Origin: Blautia sp. MSJ-9
Lineage (GTDB): Bacteria > Bacillota > Clostridia > Lachnospirales > Lachnospiraceae
DNA: 64,000 nucleotides
Assembly: GCF_018919065.1 (NCBI RefSeq)
Contig: NZ_JAHLQG010000034.1
Coordinates: forward strand, 62,001-126,000
Reading direction: 5' to 3'
Below are positions 7,770 through 15,509 of this stretch, piece by piece (position 1 is the first letter of the stretch; each line of letters begins with the position of its first letter). The notes under the pieces were generated by a model. That model ran no database searches, was not told the DNA's origin, and was given only the letters and a program-made list of their open reading frames with translations. The position numbers were made by a program, and so were the translations under genes.

Positions 7770-9254
7770 TTAATTTCTGGCATTCCAGTATTTCGTGGTC
7801 GTTCCCTGATGAGTACTGCTATTAACGTAGGAAACTGCATAATTTGTCTTAAGACCAGATACTATATTGTAAACCACATCCTCTTCTTTAACAGAGTTAT
7901 ATACTGGTTCATAGTTCACAAGTCCTGGTCTGGAAGCTATTGTATCATCGGAATATCTGCTGACAATAATCTTCATGAACGCATCGGAATTTGTTATAGT
8001 ATTTCCTTTAACGATCACATTGCTGATTCCTCTTGCATCTATGGCAAGTGCAGAGTCATCAGATGCACTGATATTGGAAAATATGTTATTAAGAATGTAG
8101 GAATCCTCCCAGTTCTGAGCCCTTATAGCAAAAAGTTTGCATGTGCTGAAACTATTGTTTTCTATTCGGATGTTTTTGTGAGGATGTCCCGGAGTGTACA
8201 TATGCGTTCCTACTCCCGCGGTAAGATTTTTAAATACGTTATCATGGATATATATGGTATCGTTTGCTGTCTTATCCATGCCACTTCCTTCCCAGGTAAA
8301 CCCTCCGGTTGCAGCATCTGGAACATCCAGATTGATTGCTTCTTTTTTGCCTGAGGAGGTAGAATCCCGGAATGTGCAGTTGCGAATTTCTACATTATAG
8401 GAAGCGTCCATTTCAATGAAATGCGATGAAGTATCAGACATATGGGCAAAAGTGATTCCTTCTATCAGGATGTTTTTGGTGTGTCCCATAAGGATAGCAG
8501 CATTTCCACCATATTCCTTGTCAAAAATAACTGTTCCTTTTCCAATTAGCTTAATATCATGCACTCCATTATATCCGTAAAATTTTTTTCCTGTGTGCAG
8601 ATCGTTATAACTACAAAGAGTAAAAAGTGCTGATTTGTCCATTCTTTTTATTGTAGCTCCATCCTCAAATACAATTGTAGTGTTAGATGGAATGTACAGG
8701 CAGTATAGTAGATTATAGGTACCTTTCTTTAAATGCAGTTCCCCACCTCCTACATTGGCAAAGTATTCCAGATAAGAACGAAGAACATAATATGAACGGG
8801 TCTGTTCTGTAAATCCGGATGAGCCGACATACTTGTTCTGGTATGGATTTGACTTTGGAGAAACTGTAAATACTTTGGTTTCTGCTGTAGTTTTTTTCAT
8901 AACAATCTTAACGGAGGAGGAATATTTTCCGTAAACTTTTTTACCTGAAGATTTCTTATATGCTCTTACACGAAAATAGTAAGTTTCTCCCAGCTCCAGT
9001 TCCTTGACAGTAAGGCTCTGTACTTTTCCTGTGGTTTTGATTTTTTTATATTTTTGCAAACCTGTTTTCTGATATATTTCGTATCCATTGACTGATACCT
9101 GAGCATTCCAGGTGAGCTTTATTTTTTCTTCGGACAACTGCTTAGCTTTGATCCCCGTTACCTTTCCAGGCGCTGCCGCACTGGCAGGAACCGCATATAT
9201 GCATAAGATGAGCAAAAATATTATAGGTGTAATAAGCAATTTTTTCGTTTTCAT
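7770..9254 (-). CDS. Secreted Fn3-like plus right-handed beta-helix protein
   Basis: 494 aa. Signal peptide MKTKKLLITPIIFLLILC... with a likely AxA cleavage near residue 27. Residues 30-120 form a fibronectin type III-like domain (KVTGIKAKQLSEEKIKLTWN, GYEIYQKTG, YYFRVRAYKKSSGKKVYGKYS). Residues 150-460 carry repeated beta-helix rungs of the pectate-lyase-like fold (TYNLLYCLYIPSNTTIVFEDGATI, NILIEGITFAHM, NVEIRNCTFRDS, NIRIENNSFSTC, NVIVKGNTITNS). Such proteins bind or cleave polysaccharide; no catalytic triad can be assigned by eye. A well-formed start with GAGGAGAAACC upstream supports the call. It has no sortase motif, so it is probably released. Confidence 0.8.
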   Translation of the reverse strand: MKTKKLLITPIIFLLILCIYAVPASAAAPGKVTGIKAKQLSEEKIKLTWNAQVSVNGYEIYQKTGLQKYKKIKTTGKVQSLTVKELELGETYYFRVRAYKKSSGKKVYGKYSSSVKIVMKKTTAETKVFTVSPKSNPYQNKYVGSSGFTEQTRSYYVLRSYLEYFANVGGGELHLKKGTYNLLYCLYIPSNTTIVFEDGATIKRMDKSALFTLCSYNDLHTGKKFYGYNGVHDIKLIGKGTVIFDKEYGGNAAILMGHTKNILIEGITFAHMSDTSSHFIEMDASYNVEIRNCTFRDSTSSGKKEAINLDVPDAATGGFTWEGSGMDKTANDTIYIHDNVFKNLTAGVGTHMYTPGHPHKNIRIENNSFSTCKLFAIRAQNWEDSYILNNIFSNISASDDSALAIDARGISNVIVKGNTITNSDAFMKIIVSRYSDDTIASRPGLVNYEPVYNSVKEEDVVYNIVSGLKTNYAVSYVNSSTHQGTTTKYWNARN

Positions 9255-9385
9255 TTGGTTTCTCCTCGTAATTTCTATCTTAAAAGAACTCTATAACCAT
9301 TTCATCAGATAATATAAATGTTATCACGTTTTTAGACTAATTTTCAAGTTAAATTATATTGATAAAGTCTAAAACTGGCCGAATA

Positions 9386-9530
9386 GTTACTGTTCACTCC
9401 GTGCCCAGTAACACGCTTCGCGATGCACAGAATTTATGCTAATCGCATAAATTCGCGCGGTATGTCTCGGGTTTTCTGTGACCTTCGCTCACAAAAAACA
9501 CCTTGCGGGATATTACCTGTGAACAGTAAC
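9386..9530. mobile_element. 145-bp MITE-like element with 12-bp terminal inverted repeats and 8-bp target duplication
   Basis: Ends are GTTACTGTTCAC and GTGAACAGTAAC, perfect inverted repeats. The flanks are the perfect direct repeat GCCGAATA (9378-9385 and 9531-9538), the footprint of insertion by a transposase that duplicates 8 bp. Inside is a palindrome AATTTATGC-TAATC-GCATAAATT. There is no open reading frame, so it must be moved in trans. It lies in the 423-base gap between the beta-helix gene and the SASP gene; the remainder of that gap is AT-rich and holds only the SASP promoter. Confidence 0.88.
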
Positions 9531-9591
9531 GCCGAATATCATAATAAATTTCATTTTTCCATGCTCTTCCTTTTCATGTGAAAACTTCCAG

Positions 9592-9619
9592 TGTATTATT
9601 TTTATGTTTTCATATACTA
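9592..9619 (+). promoter_or_regulatory. Candidate sigma-G-type promoter of the SASP gene
   Basis: TGTATT at 9592 and CATATACTA ending at 9619, resembling forespore sigma-G elements (GnATA-like -35, CATnCTA-like -10), about 58 bases before the SASP start codon. Assignment is by likeness and by the gene's known regulation in other spore formers. Confidence 0.4.
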
Positions 9620-9677
9620 GCATTGTAACACCGAAGCAAATATAAAAGAGCAAACAACAACCAAGGAGGAAATTGAT

Positions 9678-9914
9678 ATGTCAAACACAAAATCTTCTAA
9701 CCAGGCAGCTGTACCGGAAGCAAAGGGTGCTTTAGACCGTTTCAAGTTCGAGGTTGCAAATGAATTAGGTGTGCCGCTTACAGATGGATACAACGGTAAC
9801 CTGACTTCCAAGCAGAACGGATCTGTTGGCGGATATATGGTCAAAAAGATGATTGAAGCTCAGGAAAGACAGATGTCCAGTGGTTCCGGCTCTCAGAGTG
9901 GTCAGCAGTACTAA
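9678..9914 (+). CDS. Alpha/beta-type small acid-soluble spore protein
   Basis: 78 aa. These proteins coat and protect DNA in the dormant spore and are degraded at germination. The core KFEVANELGVPL (containing the germination-protease recognition region) followed by GYNGNLTSKQNGSVGGYMVKKMIE is the family signature. The C-terminal tail is Ser/Gly/Gln-rich. AAGGAGG sits at optimal distance before the ATG. The gene stands alone with its own presumed forespore promoter. Confidence 0.96.
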   Translation: MSNTKSSNQAAVPEAKGALDRFKFEVANELGVPLTDGYNGNLTSKQNGSVGGYMVKKMIEAQERQMSSGSGSQSGQQY

Positions 9915-9990
9915 TCTAATCACCAACGGAAAGCAATATAGCAAAAATAGATTCATCCATCTAACTGCTATCATAAACTTTCTGAAATGA

Positions 9991-10108
9991 AATAATGCCG
10001 CTTTATTACTGTATCATATATTATATCAAGCCAGAAAACATCAGATATAAAATATCTTTTGTTTCCAGCCTTTATATATTATGATATCAGAAATAAAGCG
10101 GCATTATT
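9991..10108. repeat. 118-bp long inverted repeat downstream of the SASP gene
   Basis: Outer arms are AATAATGCCGCTTTATT (9991-10007) and its exact complement ending at 10108; inner pairing continues imperfectly (CTG.TATCATA, CAAGCC/GGCTGG) to a central GATATAAAATATC. The whole can fold into one long hairpin. It sits between convergent SASP and udk, so it could serve as a bidirectional terminator, but it is much longer than a normal one and lacks long T tracts. Confidence 0.7.
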
Positions 10109-10159
10109 ATATATTCAACGGATATTCGCAATCCGTTTCACTGCCAAATTCCGTTAAAA

Positions 10160-10780
10160 TTAAGATTCTTTTTTCTCCAACAACAGTTTGATTTTAGATA
10201 CAAATAAATCAAATGCAATATCGTTCTTGCCACTGTTGATCACAATATCTGCTTTGGAACGTGTCGGTTCTACATATAGATAATGCATTGGTTTTACAGT
10301 TGTCAGATACTGTTTAATAATTCCGTTGAGGTCTCGTCCACGTTCTTCTACATCACGGGAAATTCTGCGCAGGATTCGTTCATCTGCGTCTGCTTCCACA
10401 TAGACTTTGATATCCAGAAGATCTCGCACTCTCGGGTCTGCCAGAAGCAGGATTCCCTCTACAAGGATGACCGGTTTCGGGTCAATGCGGATTACTTCGC
10501 TGGAACGGTTATGCTGTGTGTAATCGTATACCGGGCATTCGATAGACTTTCCCTCTTTTAACTGCTTCAGATGCTCTACCAGAAGTTCTGTTTCCAGTGA
10601 ATCTGGATGGTCATAATTGACAGTTACTCTCTGTTCAAAAGGAACTCCATCCTGTCTGCGATAGTAATTGTCATGATAAAGGACAACCACGTCATCCCCA
10701 AAATATTCTTTGATTCTGTTTGTAAAAGTAGATTTACCAGAGCCGGAACCTCCGGCAACTCCGATCACAATACTTCCCAT
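10160..10780 (-). CDS. udk: Uridine kinase
   Basis: 206 aa from ATG at 10780 (MGSIVIGVAGGSGSGKST), which has GGAGG 11 bases upstream; a longer reading from 10831 adds 17 unconserved residues. Phosphorylates uridine and cytidine with ATP or GTP in pyrimidine salvage. P-loop GGSGSGKST near residue 11, YHDNYYR and NYDHPDSLE nucleoside-binding segments, and the arginine-rich RRISRDVEERGRDL lid are present. Length matches the family. Lies just downstream of a PfkB kinase on the same strand. Confidence 0.94.
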   Translation of the reverse strand: MGSIVIGVAGGSGSGKSTFTNRIKEYFGDDVVVLYHDNYYRRQDGVPFEQRVTVNYDHPDSLETELLVEHLKQLKEGKSIECPVYDYTQHNRSSEVIRIDPKPVILVEGILLLADPRVRDLLDIKVYVEADADERILRRISRDVEERGRDLNGIIKQYLTTVKPMHYLYVEPTRSKADIVINSGKNDIAFDLFVSKIKLLLEKKES

Positions 10781-10838
10781 CTTTTCTTTATCCTCCATTA
10801 ACTGCGTATTCTTACAGATTTCAATCTTCACCTTTGTT

Positions 10839-11762
10839 TTATTTGTAATTCAGTCCGAACTCCTCCGGCATAAAGCGCGGGCAAATGTTCTCTGAAGTAC
10901 AGATTACGGTAGAAGAAAGACGAGTTCCGATTCCGCAGGATTCTTTCAGAGTTTTTCCATAGGTAAGTCCTGCGCAGGCCCCTGCAAAGAAGGCATCTCC
11001 TGCACCTGTTGTATCAACTACATCTACTTTCATTGCAGGATAAACACCACATTCTCCATCCTGAGATGCATAAACTGCACCCTGTCCGCCCATTGTCACG
11101 ATCATACGTGGGATACGCGCAGATTTCACACGTTCTGCCAGAATCTTTGCCATCTCTTCCGGCTCAGTCTGACTGTAATCCTCAGAAAAGAGAATTCCCG
11201 CTTCCTGTTCATTACATACAAAACAGGAAGTTCTCTTCAGAAAATCCCTGCGTTCTACTGCGATACTCATGTTGGATACCATTGCATATACCTTCTTATT
11301 ATACTTCTCAGCGTATGCAAATGTCTTTTTCACAATCTCTCTGTCTGTATCAATTTCAATTGCAATACTGTCCGCATCTTTAAAAATCTCGTCCCCGCAT
11401 TTATCCAGAATATACTCTACCGGTGTATGATCCGGTCTCTTAGAAACAGATGCAACCACATCTCCATTGTTATCAAAAATTGCCAGCCAGGTTCCCATTC
11501 CGTTTGGCACTTTGCGCATAAATCTGGTGTCAACTTTGTGGCGGTCCAGCTTGCGGATAACCTCCTCTCCCATTGCATCGTCATCTACAAGGCCGATAAA
11601 AGTTGGTTTTAATTCCAGATTTGCAATATCCTCTGCAACATTTCTGCCTACACCGCCATGAATCTGTGCGATAGTTCCTACATTTCTTCCCTGAGGAATA
11701 TAAGATGCTATCGAATAGCCCTTTATATCAATAAATACATCTCCGATTACAACAATTCCCAT
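10839..11762 (-). CDS. PfkB family carbohydrate/nucleoside kinase
   Basis: 307 aa ribokinase-fold kinase. The N-terminal GVGRNVAEDIANL motif and the C-terminal DTTGAGDAFFAG anion-hole/catalytic motif (Asp base near residue 250) are both complete. The substrate is not determined by these motifs; adjacency to uridine kinase and the RNVAE-type N-motif make pseudouridine kinase (PsuK) a reasonable guess, though no pseudouridine-5'-phosphate glycosidase lies nearby to confirm it. Stop codon is 58 bases from the udk start, so the two are probably co-transcribed. Confidence 0.8.
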   Translation of the reverse strand: MGIVVIGDVFIDIKGYSIASYIPQGRNVGTIAQIHGGVGRNVAEDIANLELKPTFIGLVDDDAMGEEVIRKLDRHKVDTRFMRKVPNGMGTWLAIFDNNGDVVASVSKRPDHTPVEYILDKCGDEIFKDADSIAIEIDTDREIVKKTFAYAEKYNKKVYAMVSNMSIAVERRDFLKRTSCFVCNEQEAGILFSEDYSQTEPEEMAKILAERVKSARIPRMIVTMGGQGAVYASQDGECGVYPAMKVDVVDTTGAGDAFFAGACAGLTYGKTLKESCGIGTRLSSTVICTSENICPRFMPEEFGLNYK

Positions 11763-11948
11763 ACTTTGAACTTACTCCTTTGTCTTTTATTCTTTTTCAT
11801 GTGTTTGAAGACCACTTTTCACGCTCTTATTCTGGTCATTATTGTTATGTTAGCATAAAATGCATTGTCCGTAAAGTTTCTAATTTTTTCGAATTTCTTC
11901 TGATTCAAACACTATTTTTCAACTCCAAAATAGTCTGTTTTCCATAAC

Positions 11949-11998
11949 AAAAAAATCCCCTGCATGCATTTCTTTGTCTCATCCAGCATACAGGAGAA
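11949..11998 (-). terminator. Terminator of feoAB
   Basis: Minus strand: TCTCCTGTATGC ... GCATGCAGGGGA followed by TTTTTTT, starting seven bases after the feoB stop. Confidence 0.85.
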
Positions 11999-12004
11999 AT
12001 TCGG

Positions 12005-14344
12005 TCAAATAAACATTCCACAGATAAAACGGGCGATCAGTGCTGCCAGCCACGCAATCACACATTGCCACAGAACCACACCTGCTGCCCATCTGCTGCC
12101 AAGTTCGCGTTTCACAGAGGCAATCGCTGCCACGCATGGGGTATAAAGCAGACTGAACACAAGCAATGATGCAGCTGCCAGCGGAGTCAGCACAGAAGCA
12201 ATATTTCCTCCAAAAAGTACTTCCAGAGTTGATACCACACTTTCTTTAGCCATAAATCCACTGATAAGAGCAGTACAGATCCGCCAGTCTCCCAGGCCAA
12301 GTGGTTTGAACAACGGTACCAGAATTCCCGATATAACTGCAAGGATACTGTCTGAAGAATCCTTCACAAGATTGAGATGCAGATCAAAACTCTGAAGGAA
12401 CCAGACTACCATTGTCGCAAGCAAAATTACAGAAAATGCTCTCTGCAGAAAGTCTTTTGCTTTTTCCCAGAGTAACTGCGCCACATTCTTTGCCCCAGGC
12501 AGCCGATAATTTGGAAGTTCCATGACAAACGGTACCGGTTCCCCTTTAAAAAGGGTACCATTGTACAGGAGTGCTGCCAGGATTCCCACCAGAATACCTA
12601 ACAGATATAATCCTGTCATAATAAATCCACCCTTTTTAGGGAAGAATGCATTTACAAAAAAGGAATAGATCGGAAGCTTTGCCGTACAGCTCATAAACGG
12701 AGTAAGCAGGATCGTCATCTTTCTGTCCCTCTCGCTTGTAAGAGTACGTGTTGCCATAACCGCCGGAACTGTACATCCAAATCCAATCAGCATTGGCACA
12801 ATGCTTCGTCCGGACAGGCCAATCTTTCGCAGCAGCTTATCCATCACAAATGCCACACGGGCAATGTAACCACTATCCTCCATAAGAGACAGGAAAAAGA
12901 ACAATGTCACAATGACCGGTAAAAAGCTCAGCACGCTTCCCACACCTGTAAAAATACCGTCAATTACAAGACTGTGCATCGCACTGTTAACATTGGCAGC
13001 CGTCAGTGCCGCATCAGTCAATGCTGAAATCTTATCAATTCCTACTTCCAGAACTCCCTGCAGCCACGCACCGATTACATTGAAAGTCAGGTAAAAAACA
13101 AGCGCCATAATTCCTATGAAACAGGGAATTGCTGTATATTTTCCCGTAAGGATTCTGTCAATTTTCTCACTTCTGATTCTCTCTCTGCTTTCTTTTGGCT
13201 TCACAACTGTATGCTCACATAACCGCTCAATAAAGTCAAAACGCATATCTGCGATTGCGGCACTTCTGTCCAGCTGGCGTTCTGTTTCCATCTGCTGTAC
13301 AATATGCTCCAGCATCTCTGTTTCATTGGTATCCAGCTTCAGCTGTTCCAGAATCAATGGATCTCCCTCAATTGCCTTCGTCGCTGCAAACCTGGCCGGA
13401 ATGTCTGCCTGCGCCGCATGATCCTCAATCAGATGCATCACTGCGTGAATACAACGGTGGACTGCACCATCATGGTCGTTCTTGTCACAGAAATCCTGTC
13501 GCAGTGGATGTTCCTGATATTTCGCTATATGTAATGCATGATCAACCAGTTCATCCACGCCCTCATTCTTTGCTGCTGAAATCGGGATCACCGGAACTCC
13601 CAGTAATGCCTCCATCATATTTACATCTATGGAACCCTGATTTCCCAGCACTTCATCCATCATATTCAGCGCAACTACCATCGGTATGTCCATTTCCAGA
13701 AGCTGCATGGTCAGATACAAATTTCGCTCTATATTGGTTGCATCTACAATATTAATAATCGCACGGGGTTTTTCATCCAGAACAAAATTTCTGGAAACGA
13801 TTTCCTCACTGCTATACGGTGACATAGAGTAAATTCCGGGAAGATCCGTGATTTCTGTCTCCGGATGCCCTTTGATCATTCCTGTCTTACGGTCTACGGT
13901 TACACCCGGAAAATTTCCCACATGCTGGTTTGAACCTGTCAGCTTATTAAACAGTGTTGTTTTTCCGCAATTCTGATTTCCTACCAATGCATAGGTCAGA
14001 GTTGAGCCTTCCGGTACCGGATGTTCATCTTTTTTTGAATGATATTTGCCATCTTCCCCCAGTCCCGGGTGATCCGTTTCTCTCAGAAGCTCTATTCTTT
14101 CGTGATTTCTGCTTCTTCTGGGAATTTGTTCAATTTCTATCTGTTCTGCTTCTGCAAGTCTCAGTGTCAGTTCATATCCATGTATCTGCAGCTCCACAGG
14201 GTCACCCATGGGTGCAAATTTCACAACAGTTACCTCTGCTCCCGGAATCATCCCCATATCCAGAAAATGCTGGCGCAGAGCACCTTTTCCGCCAACAGAC
14301 CGGATCACTGCACTTTTTCCGATTTCCAAATCTTTTAATGTCAT
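12005..14344 (-). CDS. feoB: Fused FeoA-FeoB ferrous iron transporter
   Basis: 779 aa. Residues 1-80 are an SH3-like FeoA domain (MTLKDLEIGKSAVIRSVGG, FLDMGMIPGAEVTVV, GYELTLRLAEAEQIEI). FeoB follows: G1 GNQNCGKTT near residue 122, NFPGVTVDRKTG, G3 DLPGIYS, G4 NMMDE, then a membrane part with two gate repeats (IGFGCTVPAVMATRTL, YTPCVAAIASVKREL). It imports Fe2+ across the cytoplasmic membrane under anaerobic conditions. FeoA is normally a separate small protein; here it is covalently joined. The gene is alone, with a likely iron-responsive operator upstream. Confidence 0.95.
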   Translation of the reverse strand: MTLKDLEIGKSAVIRSVGGKGALRQHFLDMGMIPGAEVTVVKFAPMGDPVELQIHGYELTLRLAEAEQIEIEQIPRRSRNHERIELLRETDHPGLGEDGKYHSKKDEHPVPEGSTLTYALVGNQNCGKTTLFNKLTGSNQHVGNFPGVTVDRKTGMIKGHPETEITDLPGIYSMSPYSSEEIVSRNFVLDEKPRAIINIVDATNIERNLYLTMQLLEMDIPMVVALNMMDEVLGNQGSIDVNMMEALLGVPVIPISAAKNEGVDELVDHALHIAKYQEHPLRQDFCDKNDHDGAVHRCIHAVMHLIEDHAAQADIPARFAATKAIEGDPLILEQLKLDTNETEMLEHIVQQMETERQLDRSAAIADMRFDFIERLCEHTVVKPKESRERIRSEKIDRILTGKYTAIPCFIGIMALVFYLTFNVIGAWLQGVLEVGIDKISALTDAALTAANVNSAMHSLVIDGIFTGVGSVLSFLPVIVTLFFFLSLMEDSGYIARVAFVMDKLLRKIGLSGRSIVPMLIGFGCTVPAVMATRTLTSERDRKMTILLTPFMSCTAKLPIYSFFVNAFFPKKGGFIMTGLYLLGILVGILAALLYNGTLFKGEPVPFVMELPNYRLPGAKNVAQLLWEKAKDFLQRAFSVILLATMVVWFLQSFDLHLNLVKDSSDSILAVISGILVPLFKPLGLGDWRICTALISGFMAKESVVSTLEVLFGGNIASVLTPLAAASLLVFSLLYTPCVAAIASVKRELGSRWAAGVVLWQCVIAWLAALIARFICGMFI

Positions 14345-14422
14345 TGTTGTTCGCTCATCCTTTGTATTTTCTTTACTTATCTCCGAGAAATATTGATTAT
14401 TTTTCTCAATAAATTATATCCA

Positions 14423-14459
14423 TTGAAGATAGCTTATCTTAACTGATAATTTTTGTCAA
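14423..14459 (-). promoter_or_regulatory. feoAB promoter with DtxR-type palindrome
   Basis: Minus strand: TTGACA (14459-14454), 17 bases, then TAAGCT. Overlapping it is the near-palindrome TTAAGATAAGCTATCTTCAA (14442-14423), which resembles iron-dependent DtxR/IdeR operators in layout. A second weaker palindrome (GAGAAATATTGATTATTTTT) begins at 14385. Repressor identity is inferred. Confidence 0.45.
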
Positions 14460-14495
14460 GTAAAGAGTATTTCTGAGCAAACATTGTTTTTGTAG

Positions 14496-14560
14496 TCAAG
14501 CGAATAAAATCATCCTCTTCACTACTTTCCCACCATCGGACAACTGATTCACAGTTTAAC
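14496..14560. repeat. Intergenic repeat, family 2, degraded
   Basis: TCAAGCGAATAAAATCATCC, then TCTTCACTACTTTCC, CATCGGACAACTG and a final GTTTAAC, in the same order as the copies at 54355 and 7626. Confidence 0.5.
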
Positions 14561-14597
14561 AAAAAAGAAACCCAGACCATTTTCATCTGAGTTTCTC
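14561..14597 (-). terminator. Terminator of the DUF6465 gene
   Basis: Minus strand: AGAAACTCAGA ... TCTGGGTTTCT followed by TTTTT, 14 bases after the stop. Confidence 0.85.
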
Positions 14598-14610
14598 TAT
14601 GTATTAAATA

Positions 14611-15222
14611 TTAAAGTCCGATGACACCTGTTACGTCACCATTGATTACATAATATGCTTTATATTCTTCTGGTTTGATATAGATCTTGACATCTTTAAG
14701 ATCTTTCTCTTTCTTACCCATCTCTTCTGTCCAGATTTTCTTAACATGCTCTAAGACGTCTTTTGCATATACTTCTTTGCCCATGAACTGAACATATACT
14801 TCGGCAGCTACTTCTTTTTTAGCGGTTCTTCTTGTAGTTGTCTTCTTCTCTGCTGCTTTTTCTGCCGGTTTCTCAGCGGCCTTTTCTGCTGCTTTCTTTG
14901 TAGTTCTTCTTGTAGTTGTTTTCTTTGCAGCTGTTTTTGCTGTTTTCGCAGTTTCTTTCTTTGCTGTTTCTTTTACAGCAGGTTCTTTTGCGGCTTTAGC
15001 TGTTTCCTTTACTGCTTTTGTTTCTTCTTTTACTGTTTCTTTAACTGCTGGTTCTTTTTTTGTAGTTTCTTTCTTTACTGCTTCTTTTTTTATGGTCTCT
15101 TTTTTGTCAGCTTCTTTGTTTACAGATACTTCTGCAGCAGTTGTCTTTGCAGGAGCCTCTTTTACTTTGGTTGTCTTCGCAGTGGATGTAGTGAGATCTG
15201 CTGTAGGTGTTTTTGTTGCCAT
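14611..15222 (-). CDS. Lys/Ala-rich histone H1-like protein with C-terminal DUF6465-type domain
   Basis: 203 aa. Residues 1-135 are low-complexity Lys/Ala/Glu/Thr with repeats such as [19 protein letters not shown] and [16 protein letters not shown], very like the basic tails of bacterial H1/Hc1 proteins. Residues 136-203 are a compact alpha/beta domain ([40 protein letters not shown]) of the DUF6465 type. A nucleoid-associated role is a plausible inference from composition; no function is established. It is a single gene with its own promoter and terminator. The tail repeat may vary in length between strains. Confidence 0.75.
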   Translation of the reverse strand: MATKTPTADLTTSTAKTTKVKEAPAKTTAAEVSVNKEADKKETIKKEAVKKETTKKEPAVKETVKEETKAVKETAKAAKEPAVKETAKKETAKTAKTAAKKTTTRRTTKKAAEKAAEKPAEKAAEKKTTTRRTAKKEVAAEVYVQFMGKEVYAKDVLEHVKKIWTEEMGKKEKDLKDVKIYIKPEEYKAYYVINGDVTGVIGL

Positions 15223-15265
15223 ATGATAGCCTCCTTACAAGGTATAAGTATTCTTTTACGGAAAT

Positions 15266-15294
15266 AGAATACTACGAATCTGCCGCTTTTGCAA
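15266..15294 (-). promoter_or_regulatory. Sigma-A promoter of the DUF6465 gene
   Basis: Minus strand: TTGCAA, exactly 17 bases, then TATTCT, about 44 bases before the start codon. Confidence 0.65.
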
Positions 15295-15314
15295 CGTTTT
15301 TTGCCCTTATATAG

Positions 15315-15357
15315 AAAAAATAACCACACCCGGGACAATTCTGTCTCATTTCCGGGC
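15315..15357 (-). terminator. Possible terminator of recG
   Basis: Minus strand: CCCGG ... CCGGG with an inner GACA/TGTC stem, followed after eight bases by TTTTTT, about 150 bases beyond the recG stop. Distance and gap make this uncertain. Confidence 0.35.
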
Positions 15358-15509
15358 TGCCTGTTTTGTGCAATATTACATATAAACGGGAAATTATGCG
15401 AATCATTTCTGACATGCTTCATCTACAAATCTTCATCAATGCCAGACGAAACAGAAAACAAATGATTTCACTGCAACTGGATACATGCACCTGAAAAATT
15501 TATTCAGAT

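Noticed and set aside
9386-9530. A CRISPR repeat or small RNA gene, because the same sequence occurs twice
   Set aside because: Only two intact copies 13 kb apart, each with target duplications; this is a transposition signature.
10781-10831. Longer udk reading from 10831
   Set aside because: The extra 17 residues are not conserved and GGAGG lies at the right distance before the ATG at 10780.
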